From JAVBRU01 sp031547595 (GTDB taxonomy: Bacteria > Bacillota > Clostridia > Christensenellales > Aristaeellaceae): DNA of 62,407 nucleotides. Positions 16,574 to 24,217 of this stretch are shown here, piece by piece. A program made the translations under genes and the position numbers. The DNA lies in assembly GCA_031547595.1 (NCBI GenBank), contig JAVBRU010000006.1, forward strand, positions 1 through 62,407. Direction: 5' to 3'. Numbering within the stretch: position 1 is the first letter of the stretch; each line of letters begins with the position of its first letter. The notes beneath the pieces were generated by a model that was not told the DNA's origin, made no database searches, and saw nothing but the letters and a program-made list of their open reading frames with translations.

Positions 16574-17821
16574 TCACACGCTGATATACTTCACATACTG
16601 CTCCGGCTTTTTGCCCACCAGGGCAAAGCTGCGCGGCGCGGTCAGAACTTCCTTGGCCACCTGCAAAACCTCATCCATGGTCACCTGCTCGATACCGCTG
16701 ATGGTTTCCTCGGGCGGGATGTTGCGGCCCAGCAGCGTCAGGTTATGGCCCATGCTGCTCATGCGGTTATAGGCGCTCTCCAGGCCCAGGATAAAGCTGC
16801 CCTTGAGCTGCGCCTTGGCCTGGGTGAACTCTTTATCGGTCACGCCGTCACTCAGCAGCTTGTTGATTTCAAGGTCAATCTGCTCCAGCACCTTGGCGGT
16901 GTTGCGCGGCGCAACGGCGGCATAGATCACATACTCCCCGCAGGAAGGATAGGTGGAGGGGCTGGAATACACGGTATACGCCATGCCCAGCTCTTCGCGG
17001 ATGCGCTGGAACAGCCGGGAGGACATGCCGCCGCCCAGGATATTATTGAGCGTAGCGCTGGCGTACACCTTCTTGCTGCCCATTTCATAGCCGCGATAGG
17101 ACAGGCAGATATGCATCTGCTCGGTATCTTTTTCGCGGGTGAGCACCTGCGGGGTGAGGTTTGCCACCGCAATGGGAAATTTCTCGCCCTTTGCGCCCTG
17201 CCAATCGCCAAACTTGACTTCCAAAAGTGCCTGCGCGGCCTCCGCCGTCACATTGCCAGCCAACGCGATCACGGCATTTTCGGGGCCATAATGCTTATTG
17301 CGGTATGCACGGATGTCTGCCACAGTATAAGCGGATATATTATCGGCAGGGCCAAGGATGGTCTGGCCATGCGGCTGATCGCCAAAAACGGCGCTGGACA
17401 GCACATCATACACCACATCTTCCGGAGAATCCTCTACCATGGAGATCTCCTCCAGAATGACACCGCGTTCTTTTTCAAACTCGCCCTCATCGAGGGTAGG
17501 ATTGCGCGTAATATCGGCCAGAATATCCGCCGCCAGGGGCAGATCCTCATCAATCACCTTGGCGTAATAATTGGTGCACAGCTTGCTGGTGGAAGCGTTG
17601 AGGTGCCCGCCCACGGCGTCCATCTCCTCGGCAATCTGGCGCGAGGTGCGCGTGGGTGTGCCTTTGAAGGCCATATGCTCCATAAAGTGCGAAAGGCCAT
17701 TTTCCCGGGGCTTTTCCAACACTGACCCGGCACGCACCCATACGCCCATGCTGACAGAGCGCAGATGCGGCATGGGGTTAACGATGACCTGCAGACCGTT
17801 CGATAATGTAAACTGTTCCAC
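16574..17821 (-). CDS. M16-family zinc peptidase (MlpA/YmxG type)
   Basis: 415 residues from a GTG with AAGGAGAATTGCT upstream. The inverted zinc motif HFMEH is at residues 45-49, with the downstream acidic ligand region RGVILEEISMVEDSPED near residue 120. The C-terminal half has the usual second M16 repeat (SYRGYEMGSKKVYASATLNN, GGGMSSRLFQRIREE). Its position just downstream of pnp matches Bacillus subtilis, where mlpA follows pnpA. It is likely a cytoplasmic peptide-processing enzyme; its substrate is not evident. A hairpin at 17851-17881 separates it from pnp. Confidence 0.88.
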   Translation of the reverse strand: MEQFTLSNGLQVIVNPMPHLRSVSMGVWVRAGSVLEKPRENGLSHFMEHMAFKGTPTRTSRQIAEEMDAVGGHLNASTSKLCTNYYAKVIDEDLPLAADILADITRNPTLDEGEFEKERGVILEEISMVEDSPEDVVYDVLSSAVFGDQPHGQTILGPADNISAYTVADIRAYRNKHYGPENAVIALAGNVTAEAAQALLEVKFGDWQGAKGEKFPIAVANLTPQVLTREKDTEQMHICLSYRGYEMGSKKVYASATLNNILGGGMSSRLFQRIREELGMAYTVYSSPSTYPSCGEYVIYAAVAPRNTAKVLEQIDLEINKLLSDGVTDKEFTQAKAQLKGSFILGLESAYNRMSSMGHNLTLLGRNIPPEETISGIEQVTMDEVLQVAKEVLTAPRSFALVGKKPEQYVKYISV

Positions 17822-17850
17822 AGCAATTCTCCTTAGCGATGATGTTCAAA

Positions 17851-17881
17851 TGAGGGGGAAACTATTACAGTTTCCCCCTCA
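17851..17881. terminator. Hairpin between pnp and the M16 gene
   Basis: Perfect 13-bp stem TGAGGGGGAAACT/AGTTTCCCCCTCA with a 5-nt loop. The T content after it is poor on the minus strand, so read-through into the M16 gene is likely. It may serve as a 3-prime stabiliser for pnp mRNA. Confidence 0.6.
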
Positions 17882-17906
17882 TTATTTCCCAATTGACGCA
17901 GAATTA

Positions 17907-20057
17907 TCAACGGCCATCCCGACGGGGAGGACGCGCGCCCATGGGCGCCGCGGGACGCGAGAAGTTGGGATTATCATATTGTATGTCGTTACGGATCAGG
18001 TTGATGCGGCCCTGAGAGTCGATCTCGCAGACCTTGACTTCCAGTTCGTCGCCCACATTCACGATGTCTTCTACCTTCTCCACGCGCTTGTTGTCCAGCT
18101 TGGAGATATGCAGCATGCCATCCTTGCCAGGGGCGATTTCGAGGAACGCGCCAAAGTTCATGATGCGCACAACCTTGCCCATGTATACCGCGCCCACTTC
18201 GATATCCTTGGCGATGCCCTCAATGATGCGCTTAGCCTTGGCGGCAGCATCCGCATCGGGGGTGGCGATAAACACGCGGCCATCGTCTTCTATATCAATC
18301 TTAACACCGGTTTCGGCGATGATCTTGTTGATCATCTTGCCGCCGGGCCCGATGACTTCGCGGATCTTTTCAGGGTTGATGGTGAACTGGATGATCTTGG
18401 GCGCATACTTACTCAAGCTCGTGCGGGGCTGGCCGAGGCACTCAAGCATTTTCTCCAGAATGTGGAGGCGACCCTGCAGCGCCTGGGTCAAAGCGCGGGT
18501 CAGAATCTCGCGGTTGATCCCCTTGATCTTGATGTCCATCTGGATGGCAGTGATGCCGTTCATGGTGCCGGCGACCTTAAAGTCCATATCGCCCAGGAAG
18601 TCTTCCAGGCCCTGGATATCGGTAAGCACTTCGATCTTGCCGCTCTCCGCATCCTGGATCAGGCCCATGGCCACACCGGCCACCGGCGCATGGATGGGCA
18701 CACCCGCGTCCATCATGGACAGCGTGCTGCCGCACACGGACGCCATAGAAGAGGAGCCATTGCTGCCCAGGATTTCGGATACCAGGCGCAGCGCATAGGG
18801 GAACTCCACTTCGGAGGGCACAACGGGCAGCAGCGCACGCTCCGCCAGCGCGCCATGGCCGATTTCGCGGCGGTTGGGCGAGCGGGAACGGCCGGCTTCG
18901 CCAGTGGCGTAGGAGGGCATGTTGTACTGGTGCATGTAGCGCTTGGTATTTTCATTGGTGAGGCCGTCCAGCATCTGCGCCTCGCTGACAGAGCCCAGCG
19001 TGGTGATGGTGAGCGCCTGGGTCTGGCCACGGGTAAAGATAGCGCTGCCATGGGTGCGGGGCAGAACGCCCACTTCGCACCAGATGGGGCGAACCTCGGT
19101 GACGATGCGGCCATCGGGACGGATGCCGTCCTCGATGATCTTGCGGCGCATCACTTCTTTATTGAGCGCGTACAGGGCATCGCCCACTTCGCGCATACGG
19201 TCGGGATAAATTTCGGCAAAGTGCGCAGTCACATCGGCAGAGGTCGCTTCTTCGCGCTGCTGACGCTCTTCGCGCACAAAGGTTTCGAAGGTGTAAACCA
19301 CCTTGTCAAAAGCGTATTCGCGCACGGCGGCCTTGATGTCATCGCCGGTGAGCGCCAGGGGATATACGCTCTTTTCCTTGCCGATTTCGGCAATGATGGT
19401 TTCCTGGAATGCTACCAATTCTTTAATGGATTCGTGTGCGGTGAGGATGGCATCCATCATGGCATCTTCGCTGACTTCATTGGCACCGGCTTCCACCATC
19501 ATGATGGCTTCCTTGGTGCCCGCAACGGTGACATGCATGTCGCTTTTTTCGGCCTGGGCTTCGGTGGGATTGACCACCAGCTTGCCGTCCACGCGGCCCA
19601 TGATCACAGCCGCAATGGGGCCGCCCCACGGAATGTTGCTGATGCTCAGCGCCACAGAGGAGCCAAGCATGGAAGCAAACTCGGGCGAAGCATCCGGCTC
19701 CATAGACAGAACGGTGGCAACGACCTGCACGTCATTGCGCATGCCCTTGGGGAACAAGGGGCGCAAGGGGCGGTCGATCAAGCGGCAGGTCAGCGTGGCT
19801 TTTTCGGTAGGACGGCCTTCACGCTTGATGAAGCCGCCGGGGATTTTGCCCACAGCATACTGCTTTTCTTCGTAATCAACGCTCAGGGGGAAGAAGTCCA
19901 CCCCGTCACGGGGCTTGTCCGACGCGGTAGCGTTGACCAGCACAACCGTTTCACCATAGCGAACCAGCGTGGAGCCGCCCGCCTGTTGCGCGTACTTGCC
20001 AAACTCCAGCGTCAGCGTACGCCCTGCAAATTCCATTGAGTAAGCCTTGTTTTCCAT
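17907..20057 (-). CDS. pnp: Polyribonucleotide nucleotidyltransferase (PNPase)
   Basis: 716 residues. Start at the ATG of MENKAYSMEF after GGAAGAGAATC; earlier in-frame codons lie in the leader. Two RNase PH-like domains are visible (LVRYGETVVLVNATAS and IDRPLRPLFPKGM in the first; GQTQALTITTLGS and MDFKVAGTMNGITAIQMD in the second). A KH domain (IREVIGPGGKMINKIIAETG) and an S1 domain (GKVVRIMNFGAFLEIAPGKD) end the protein. It degrades RNA 3-prime to 5-prime with phosphate and is a core RNA turnover enzyme. It is downstream of rpsO, as in most bacteria. Confidence 0.97.
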   Translation of the reverse strand: MENKAYSMEFAGRTLTLEFGKYAQQAGGSTLVRYGETVVLVNATASDKPRDGVDFFPLSVDYEEKQYAVGKIPGGFIKREGRPTEKATLTCRLIDRPLRPLFPKGMRNDVQVVATVLSMEPDASPEFASMLGSSVALSISNIPWGGPIAAVIMGRVDGKLVVNPTEAQAEKSDMHVTVAGTKEAIMMVEAGANEVSEDAMMDAILTAHESIKELVAFQETIIAEIGKEKSVYPLALTGDDIKAAVREYAFDKVVYTFETFVREERQQREEATSADVTAHFAEIYPDRMREVGDALYALNKEVMRRKIIEDGIRPDGRIVTEVRPIWCEVGVLPRTHGSAIFTRGQTQALTITTLGSVSEAQMLDGLTNENTKRYMHQYNMPSYATGEAGRSRSPNRREIGHGALAERALLPVVPSEVEFPYALRLVSEILGSNGSSSMASVCGSTLSMMDAGVPIHAPVAGVAMGLIQDAESGKIEVLTDIQGLEDFLGDMDFKVAGTMNGITAIQMDIKIKGINREILTRALTQALQGRLHILEKMLECLGQPRTSLSKYAPKIIQFTINPEKIREVIGPGGKMINKIIAETGVKIDIEDDGRVFIATPDADAAAKAKRIIEGIAKDIEVGAVYMGKVVRIMNFGAFLEIAPGKDGMLHISKLDNKRVEKVEDIVNVGDELEVKVCEIDSQGRINLIRNDIQYDNPNFSRPAAPMGARPPRRDGR

Positions 20058-20112
20058 GATTCTCTTCCTTCTCCTCACACACACTATGCTTAAGGCCCTT
20101 GCCTTAAACAAG

Positions 20113-20160
20113 AAAGGCTACCGGGCGCGCTCTGCGTTGCAGTGCGTGCAACCGATAGCC
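20113..20160 (-). other. Structured rpsO-pnp intergenic RNA
   Basis: On the minus strand a 9-bp stem GGCTATCGG/CCGGTAGCC (one G-U pair) encloses a smaller TTGCA/TGCAA hairpin, about 55 nt before the pnp start. In Escherichia coli a hairpin in this place is the site of RNase III cleavage and PNPase autoregulation; a similar role here is only an inference. Confidence 0.5.
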
Positions 20161-20172
20161 AATATAAGCGCT

Positions 20173-20436
20173 TTATTTGCGCAGACCCAGCTTGGCAATC
20201 AAATCGCGGTAGCATTCGATATCGGTCTTTTTGAGGTAATCCAGCAGGCCACGGCGCTGGCCAACCATCAGAAGCAATCCGCGGCGGCTGTGGTGGTCTT
20301 TTTTGTTGAGCTTGAGGTGCTCGTTGAGGTGGTTGATGCGCTGGGTGAGCAGTGCGATCTGCACTTCGGGCGAGCCGGTATCGCCTTCGTGGCGGGCGTA
20401 GGTTTGCATGATGCTGGCTTTGAGTTCCTTGTCCAT
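20173..20436 (-). CDS. rpsO: 30S ribosomal protein S15
   Basis: 87 residues, start at MDKELK after AAGGAGGAAACTACA. Conserved S15 features: TGSPEVQIALLTQRI, HLKLNKKDHHSRRGLLLMV and the terminal YLKKTDIECYRDLIAKLGL. It binds 16S rRNA early in assembly of the small subunit. Its own promoter is at 20551-20579, and the roughly 110-nt leader contains a GGGG/CCCC hairpin next to the ribosome binding site, which could be involved in S15 autocontrol. Confidence 0.97.
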   Translation of the reverse strand: MDKELKASIMQTYARHEGDTGSPEVQIALLTQRINHLNEHLKLNKKDHHSRRGLLLMVGQRRGLLDYLKKTDIECYRDLIAKLGLRK

Positions 20437-20550
20437 TGTAGTTTCCTCCTTCAAATAGGGGCGTGGCAACCCCGCGTCAATCGCCGGTAACGCAGCTTGG
20501 CGTTGAAGTATCGCACAGCCGCGCGTACGGTTCCAAAGGCCACATCAATA

Positions 20551-20579
20551 ATTATACCATGGCCAAGCACGTTTGTAAA
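20551..20579 (-). promoter_or_regulatory. Sigma-A promoter of rpsO-pnp
   Basis: Minus strand: TTTACA, 17 nt, TATAAT. It is located in the gap between the end of tyrS and rpsO. Confidence 0.8.
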
Positions 20580-20624
20580 TATGCAAATGCGCTATTTTCT
20601 GCCATACAAGCGCTTCTTTCGCCT

Positions 20625-21794
20625 TTACCTCCGCACTTTCACAAATTTGTTTTTGCCAAACTGCAACACCAGCGGCTCGGTCACTGTGAGGCGCAGCATC
20701 GCATCCTCCACCGTGACGCCGTTAATTTTGACGCCCTTGCCCGCAATCTGCCGCCTGGCCTCGCCGTTAGACATGGCAAAGCCCACCCGCTTCAAAAGCT
20801 CGAACAGCATAATCTCCGGCTCGCTTACCACAAACTCCGAAAGCAGCCCCGGCGCGCTGCCCGCGGCCACTTGCAGATACCGCACTTTGGCTGCCTGCGC
20901 CGCCGCCCGATCATGATACATCGCCGTGATCATTTCGGCATAGCGAAAATGCGCGGCACGGATGTCCTGCGAAATCAAACGTTCAGCATCGCCTTTCAAT
21001 GTGTCGGTGGTCAGCACAAAGTAACTCACAAGCAGATGATCGGGCACCTTCATGGCTTTTTCAAACATACGGTCTGCCGGTTCGCTGATACCGATATAGT
21101 TGTCCAGGGATTTGCTCATCTTCTCCTTGCCGTCAAGGCCAATCAGCAGCGGATAGGTGATCACCTCCTGCGGCGTCTGCCCATAATCGGCCTGCAGCGC
21201 CCTGCCCACCAGCAAGTTGAAGGTCTGGTCCGTCCCCCCGACCTCTACATCCGCATGCAGCGCCACCGAGTCATACCCCTGCACCAGCGGATACAAAAGC
21301 TCGTGCATGCCAATCGGCTGATTTTGCTCTATGCGGTTTTTGAAGTCATCCCGCTCCAGAATCCTGGCCACGGTATACTTTGCACAAAGGGCAATTACAT
21401 CGGCAAAATTCATTTTGGCCAGCCAGGCGGAGTTGTAGGCGATCTCAATCTTTTGGGGATCAAGAATTTTGGCCACCTGGCGGAAGTAGGTTTCCCCGCT
21501 GGCGCGCGTTTCTTCCAGCGTCAGTGCCGGGCGGGTCTTGCTCTTGCCGGTCGGGTCGCCAATCATGCCGGTAAAATCTCCAATCACAAACACCACCTTG
21601 TGCCCAAGCTCCTGAAACAGGCGCAGCTTTCGAAGCGGCACCGAATGTCCCAGATGCAAATCCGGCCGGCTGGGGTCTGCGCCAAACTTGACGATGAGCG
21701 GCGTACCACTTTGAAGACGCCGGGTCAGGCTTTCTTCAGAATAAATTTGAACCGCCCCGCTTTTGATCAATTCCATCCGTTCTAAGTCCTCCAT
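20625..21794 (-). CDS. tyrS: Tyrosyl-tRNA synthetase
   Basis: 389 residues. Start at the ATG of MEDLERM, preceded by AAGGAGTGGTTATC; earlier in-frame codons lie in the attenuator. Class I signatures: HLGHS (HIGH motif, about residues 47-50) and KMSKS near residue 235, with VGGTDQTFNLLVGR between them. A C-terminal S4-like RNA-binding domain is present (MSNGEARRQIAGKGVKINGV). It charges tRNA-Tyr. The upstream region carries its own promoter, a Tyr-rich leader peptide and an intrinsic terminator, so expression is probably set by attenuation (see findings). No T-box sequence was found. Confidence 0.96.
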   Translation of the reverse strand: MEDLERMELIKSGAVQIYSEESLTRRLQSGTPLIVKFGADPSRPDLHLGHSVPLRKLRLFQELGHKVVFVIGDFTGMIGDPTGKSKTRPALTLEETRASGETYFRQVAKILDPQKIEIAYNSAWLAKMNFADVIALCAKYTVARILERDDFKNRIEQNQPIGMHELLYPLVQGYDSVALHADVEVGGTDQTFNLLVGRALQADYGQTPQEVITYPLLIGLDGKEKMSKSLDNYIGISEPADRMFEKAMKVPDHLLVSYFVLTTDTLKGDAERLISQDIRAAHFRYAEMITAMYHDRAAAQAAKVRYLQVAAGSAPGLLSEFVVSEPEIMLFELLKRVGFAMSNGEARRQIAGKGVKINGVTVEDAMLRLTVTEPLVLQFGKNKFVKVRR

Positions 21795-21811
21795 GATAAC
21801 CACTCCTTCAC

Positions 21812-21857
21812 ACAAAATAAAAAGCGGCCGGATGCCTTTTCTGGCTGTCCTGCCGCT
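21812..21857 (-). terminator. Attenuator terminator in front of tyrS
   Basis: On the minus strand the arms AGCGGCAGGA and TCCGGCCGCT pair with one mismatch, with an extra GCC/GGC inner helix, followed by TTTTTATTTT. It lies after the leader-peptide stop and just before the tyrS ribosome binding site, so it must be read through to express tyrS. Confidence 0.8.
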
Positions 21858-21886
21858 ATGGATCAAAAGAGAGAAACTGCTTCGCC

Positions 21887-21973
21887 CTATTTGACGCACG
21901 TCAGAAAGCCGTCGCGCTGATACGCCACGGTATAATAATACGTATAGGAATGAACAACGTACAACGGCAGCAT
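21887..21973 (-). CDS. Putative tyrosine-rich leader peptide of tyrS
   Basis: 28 codons beginning with ATG 7 nt after AAGGAGG, ending at TAG. The first 18 residues read MLPLYVVHSYTYYYTVAY: six tyrosines, four of them within five codons, then QRDGFLTCVK. It lies wholly between a consensus promoter (22000-22028) and an intrinsic terminator (21812-21857). This is the layout of classic amino-acid attenuators, in which the ribosome stalls on the codon of the limiting amino acid. Codons 2-4 (CTGCCGTT) can pair with the terminator 5-prime arm (AGCGGCAG), giving a possible antiterminator. No such regulation of tyrS is known to me; Bacillota normally use T-boxes. Confidence 0.75.
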   Translation of the reverse strand: MLPLYVVHSYTYYYTVAYQRDGFLTCVK

Positions 21974-21999
21974 CGGCTCTCCTCCTTCAAGTTTTTTTC

Positions 22000-22028
22000 A
22001 GTATAGCATGCGGTTGTTATATTGTCAA
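22000..22028 (-). promoter_or_regulatory. Sigma-A promoter of the tyrS leader
   Basis: Minus strand TTGACA, 17 nt, TATACT, a near-perfect promoter. The -35 box starts right at the T-run of the uraA terminator. The predicted start of transcription is near 21993, about 200 nt before tyrS. Confidence 0.9.
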
Positions 22029-22054
22029 ACAAAAAACCCCGCATATGCATGCAG
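22029..22054 (-). terminator. Intrinsic terminator of uraA
   Basis: Minus strand CCCTGCAT-GCAT-ATGCGGGG (8-bp stem, one G-U) followed by TTTTTTG, 17 nt after the uraA stop. Confidence 0.85.
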
Positions 22055-22069
22055 GGCTAAAGAGGTTTC

Positions 22070-23428
22070 TTATGCCTTGGCTTTCTTGTCCTTGAGGATC
22101 AGGTTGACCAGAATGCCCAGGATCAGCGCGGTGGCGATGTTGCTGATTTCAATCGCGCCAAACACCAGGCTGAGGCCGCCGATGCCGGTGACCAGGATGG
22201 TGCTGACCACGAACAGGTTCTTGGATTCGCCAAGGTCCACACCCTGCAGCATTTTGAGGCCGCTGACCGCGATGAAACCATACAGCGCGATGCAGATACC
22301 GCCGATCACGCAGATCGGAATGGTGTTGATGAGCGCAACGACAGGGCTGAGGAAGGAGAACGCGAGGCAGCAGAACGCCGCCAGCGTGATGGTAGACACA
22401 GAAGCATTGCCCGTGATGGCCACGCAGCCAACGCTCTCGCCATAGGTGGTGTTGGGGCAGCCGCCAAAGACAGAGCCAACGATGGTGCCTACGCCGTCGC
22501 CCAGCAGCGTGCGTGTAAGGCCGGGCTCTTTGATCAGGTCGCGGTTAATAACGGTGCTCAGGTTCTTATGGTCTGCAATATGCTCGGCCAGCACGACAAA
22601 GGCAACGGGTGCAAACTGCAGGAAGACCGTCCAGAAGTTTTGCATGTTGGCCACGGTGCCCACTTCACCCTGGGGATTGAAGGCCATGTATACGGTGAAC
22701 TCAGGCCACTTTAAGAAGCTCTTAAAGGTCACCGGGCTAAAATTATCCACCAGCGGCTGGAAGTTGATCACCTTGAGGTACTCAATATCCGCGATATTGC
22801 CAATTACGGTAAAGATCGTGGCGGCCACATAGCCCGCCGCAATACCGATGATGAAGGGAATCAGTTTCATGCCCTGGCTGCCCTTAACGGACGCCAGCAC
22901 GGTGGCCAGCAGCGCGATCAGGCCGCACAGGATGGCAATCAGGTTATAATCCGCACCGGCGGCAGTGTTGTTGAGGTTATTGATGGCTGAGCCGCAAAGG
23001 CTGAGCCCAATCAGCGCGACGGTGGGGCCGATGATGACGGGGGGCAGAAGCTTGTCCACCCAGTTGGTGCCCACAAAGTGAATCACAATGGCGATAGCGA
23101 CGTACACAAGGCCCGCAACCACGGCGCCCAGCAGGATGCCGAAGTAACCAAACGTGCAAGCACCAATCAGCGGCCCGATGAATGCAAAGGAGCTGCCCAG
23201 GAACACGGGACTCTTTCTGCGGGTGAACAGGATGTACACAAGCGTGCCGGCACCGGCGCCAAACAACGCAGCGCTCTGGCTGAGCAGCTTGGTTTCGCCT
23301 TCCCAGTTCAAGTTGACAAGGATTGGCACCAGGATGGTGGCGGCGATGATCGCAAGCACCTGCTGCAGGGCGTACACGATGTTCTTTTTGAATACCGGCT
23401 TGTCCTCTACATCGTAGATCAGCTTCAT
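22070..23428 (-). CDS. uraA: Uracil permease (NCS2 family)
   Basis: 452 residues. Start at MKLIYDVEDKP after GAGGGGAAACGA. Around 12-14 hydrophobic segments. NCS2 features include FLGSSFAFIGPL near the N-terminus, the QFAPVAFVVLAEHIADHKNL helix carrying the conserved acidic residue, and GGCPNTTYGESVGCVAIT. The protein imports uracil with protons. The PyrR-type leader supports a pyrimidine rather than purine substrate. Single-gene transcription unit with its own promoter and terminator. Confidence 0.93.
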   Translation of the reverse strand: MKLIYDVEDKPVFKKNIVYALQQVLAIIAATILVPILVNLNWEGETKLLSQSAALFGAGAGTLVYILFTRRKSPVFLGSSFAFIGPLIGACTFGYFGILLGAVVAGLVYVAIAIVIHFVGTNWVDKLLPPVIIGPTVALIGLSLCGSAINNLNNTAAGADYNLIAILCGLIALLATVLASVKGSQGMKLIPFIIGIAAGYVAATIFTVIGNIADIEYLKVINFQPLVDNFSPVTFKSFLKWPEFTVYMAFNPQGEVGTVANMQNFWTVFLQFAPVAFVVLAEHIADHKNLSTVINRDLIKEPGLTRTLLGDGVGTIVGSVFGGCPNTTYGESVGCVAITGNASVSTITLAAFCCLAFSFLSPVVALINTIPICVIGGICIALYGFIAVSGLKMLQGVDLGESKNLFVVSTILVTGIGGLSLVFGAIEISNIATALILGILVNLILKDKKAKA

Positions 23429-23459
23429 TCGTTTCCCCTCCGTATACTGTATTGCGGCC

Positions 23460-23484
23460 AAAGAAAAACCGCGCAAGAGCACGG
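23460..23484 (-). terminator. Attenuator terminator in the uraA leader
   Basis: On the minus strand CCGTGC-TCTT-GCGCGG (6-bp stem with one G-U) followed by TTTTTCTTT, 32 nt before the uraA start. It is the terminator half of a likely PyrR-controlled switch. Confidence 0.65.
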
Positions 23485-23537
23485 CAAGATTCAGCATGGT
23501 TTTTAGAGGGGTACGCCCCAAAATGCCCGCTGCTTGT

Positions 23538-23553
23538 CGGTCTCTCTGTACCG
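23538..23553 (-). promoter_or_regulatory. Putative PyrR-binding RNA hairpin
   Basis: Minus-strand CGGTACAGAGAGACCG: a short stem closing a CAGAGA loop, the loop sequence seen in PyrR-binding anti-antiterminators of pyr leaders. It is about 20 nt downstream of the promoter and upstream of the attenuator terminator, and the gene controlled is a uracil permease. One position next to the loop does not match the usual stem consensus. Confidence 0.6.
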
Positions 23554-23572
23554 CCTTAAAACAACCAGCGTT

Positions 23573-23601
23573 ACTTTAGCACAACAGGTGGCATTTGTCA
23601 A
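23573..23601 (-). promoter_or_regulatory. Sigma-A promoter of uraA
   Basis: Minus strand TTGACA, 17 nt, TAAAGT; transcription would start near 23566, giving a leader of about 140 nt that carries the PyrR site and attenuator. Confidence 0.85.
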
Positions 23602-23623
23602 CAAAAAGCACATGTTTTCGACA

Positions 23624-23660
23624 AAAAAAGAACAGGGCTAATGCCCTGCTTTTTGTGAAA
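23624..23660 (-). terminator. Intrinsic terminator after the secreted protein gene
   Basis: Minus strand AGCAGGGC-ATTA-GCCCTGTT followed by CTTTTTTTG, directly after the stop at 23662. Confidence 0.85.
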
Positions 23661-23661
23661 C

Positions 23662-24198
23662 TTAATTAACCGGTATTACTTTCAGGCTGGTGATCATTTG
23701 ATAGGCAATATCCATTGCTTCGATGGCCATTTCACTGTAATCCGCGTTGTTCACATACAGGTTGAAGCAGTAGCCCTCATACACTGTGAAAAACATCGCA
23801 TAATCGCTGTATGCATCGTTTTCTTCCATCACAATCACGATGTTGCCATCCGCCAGCGGGAGGATGGCATACGTGGCGTGGTGAAAGCTTTCCGTCAGAT
23901 AGCCGATCAGCGCTTCCAAATTCTCGGCAGAAAGCTCGGATAACTTTGATACAAGCAGTTCTTCGCCAGGGGCGACCGACATCTTGAACTCCAGCTGCGC
24001 GCCGTTGTCCGTATTCAGTGTGAAGCTCAGAAGCGCGATATCGCCTGCCATGCGCTGTGTGGCTTCGACGCCATCCGGCAAAGTGATTTCCACATCGAAT
24101 ATGGTAGATGCCGTTTGCAGCGAATAGATTTCTGCCACTGCGCCGCCCATGCAAAGCACCATCATCAGGGTAATAATCCATGCAAATGTCTTTTTCAT
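23662..24198 (-). CDS. Secreted protein of unknown function
   Basis: 178 residues, ATG with GAGGATAAGCAT upstream. A signal peptide (KKTFAWIITLMMVLCMGGAVA, cleavage near AVA-E) is followed by an alternating alpha/beta sequence without cysteines in the mature part (SMIFDVEITLPDG-like start, later DGNIVIVMEENDAYSDYAM). I recognise no family. The gene lies 19 nt downstream of an SH3-domain gene and the two share a terminator, so it probably acts at the cell surface with it. Confidence 0.7.
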   Translation of the reverse strand: MKKTFAWIITLMMVLCMGGAVAEIYSLQTASTIFDVEITLPDGVEATQRMAGDIALLSFTLNTDNGAQLEFKMSVAPGEELLVSKLSELSAENLEALIGYLTESFHHATYAILPLADGNIVIVMEENDAYSDYAMFFTVYEGYCFNLYVNNADYSEMAIEAMDIAYQMITSLKVIPVN

Positions 24199-24217
24199 AT
24201 GCTTATCCTCCGCTCAC

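Noticed and set aside
17571..20039. Very long open frame (822 codons) on the plus strand opposite pnp
   Set aside because: It mirrors the codon bias of pnp, has no ribosome binding site or known domain, and pnp on the other strand is certain. It is a GC-driven antisense shadow, as are similar long frames opposite the M16 gene, tyrS, uraA and yidC.
21794..21999. T-box riboswitch for tyrS
   Set aside because: I looked for a TGGNACCGCG-type sequence and specifier-loop layout on the minus strand and found none; the Tyr-rich reading frame and plain terminator explain the region better.
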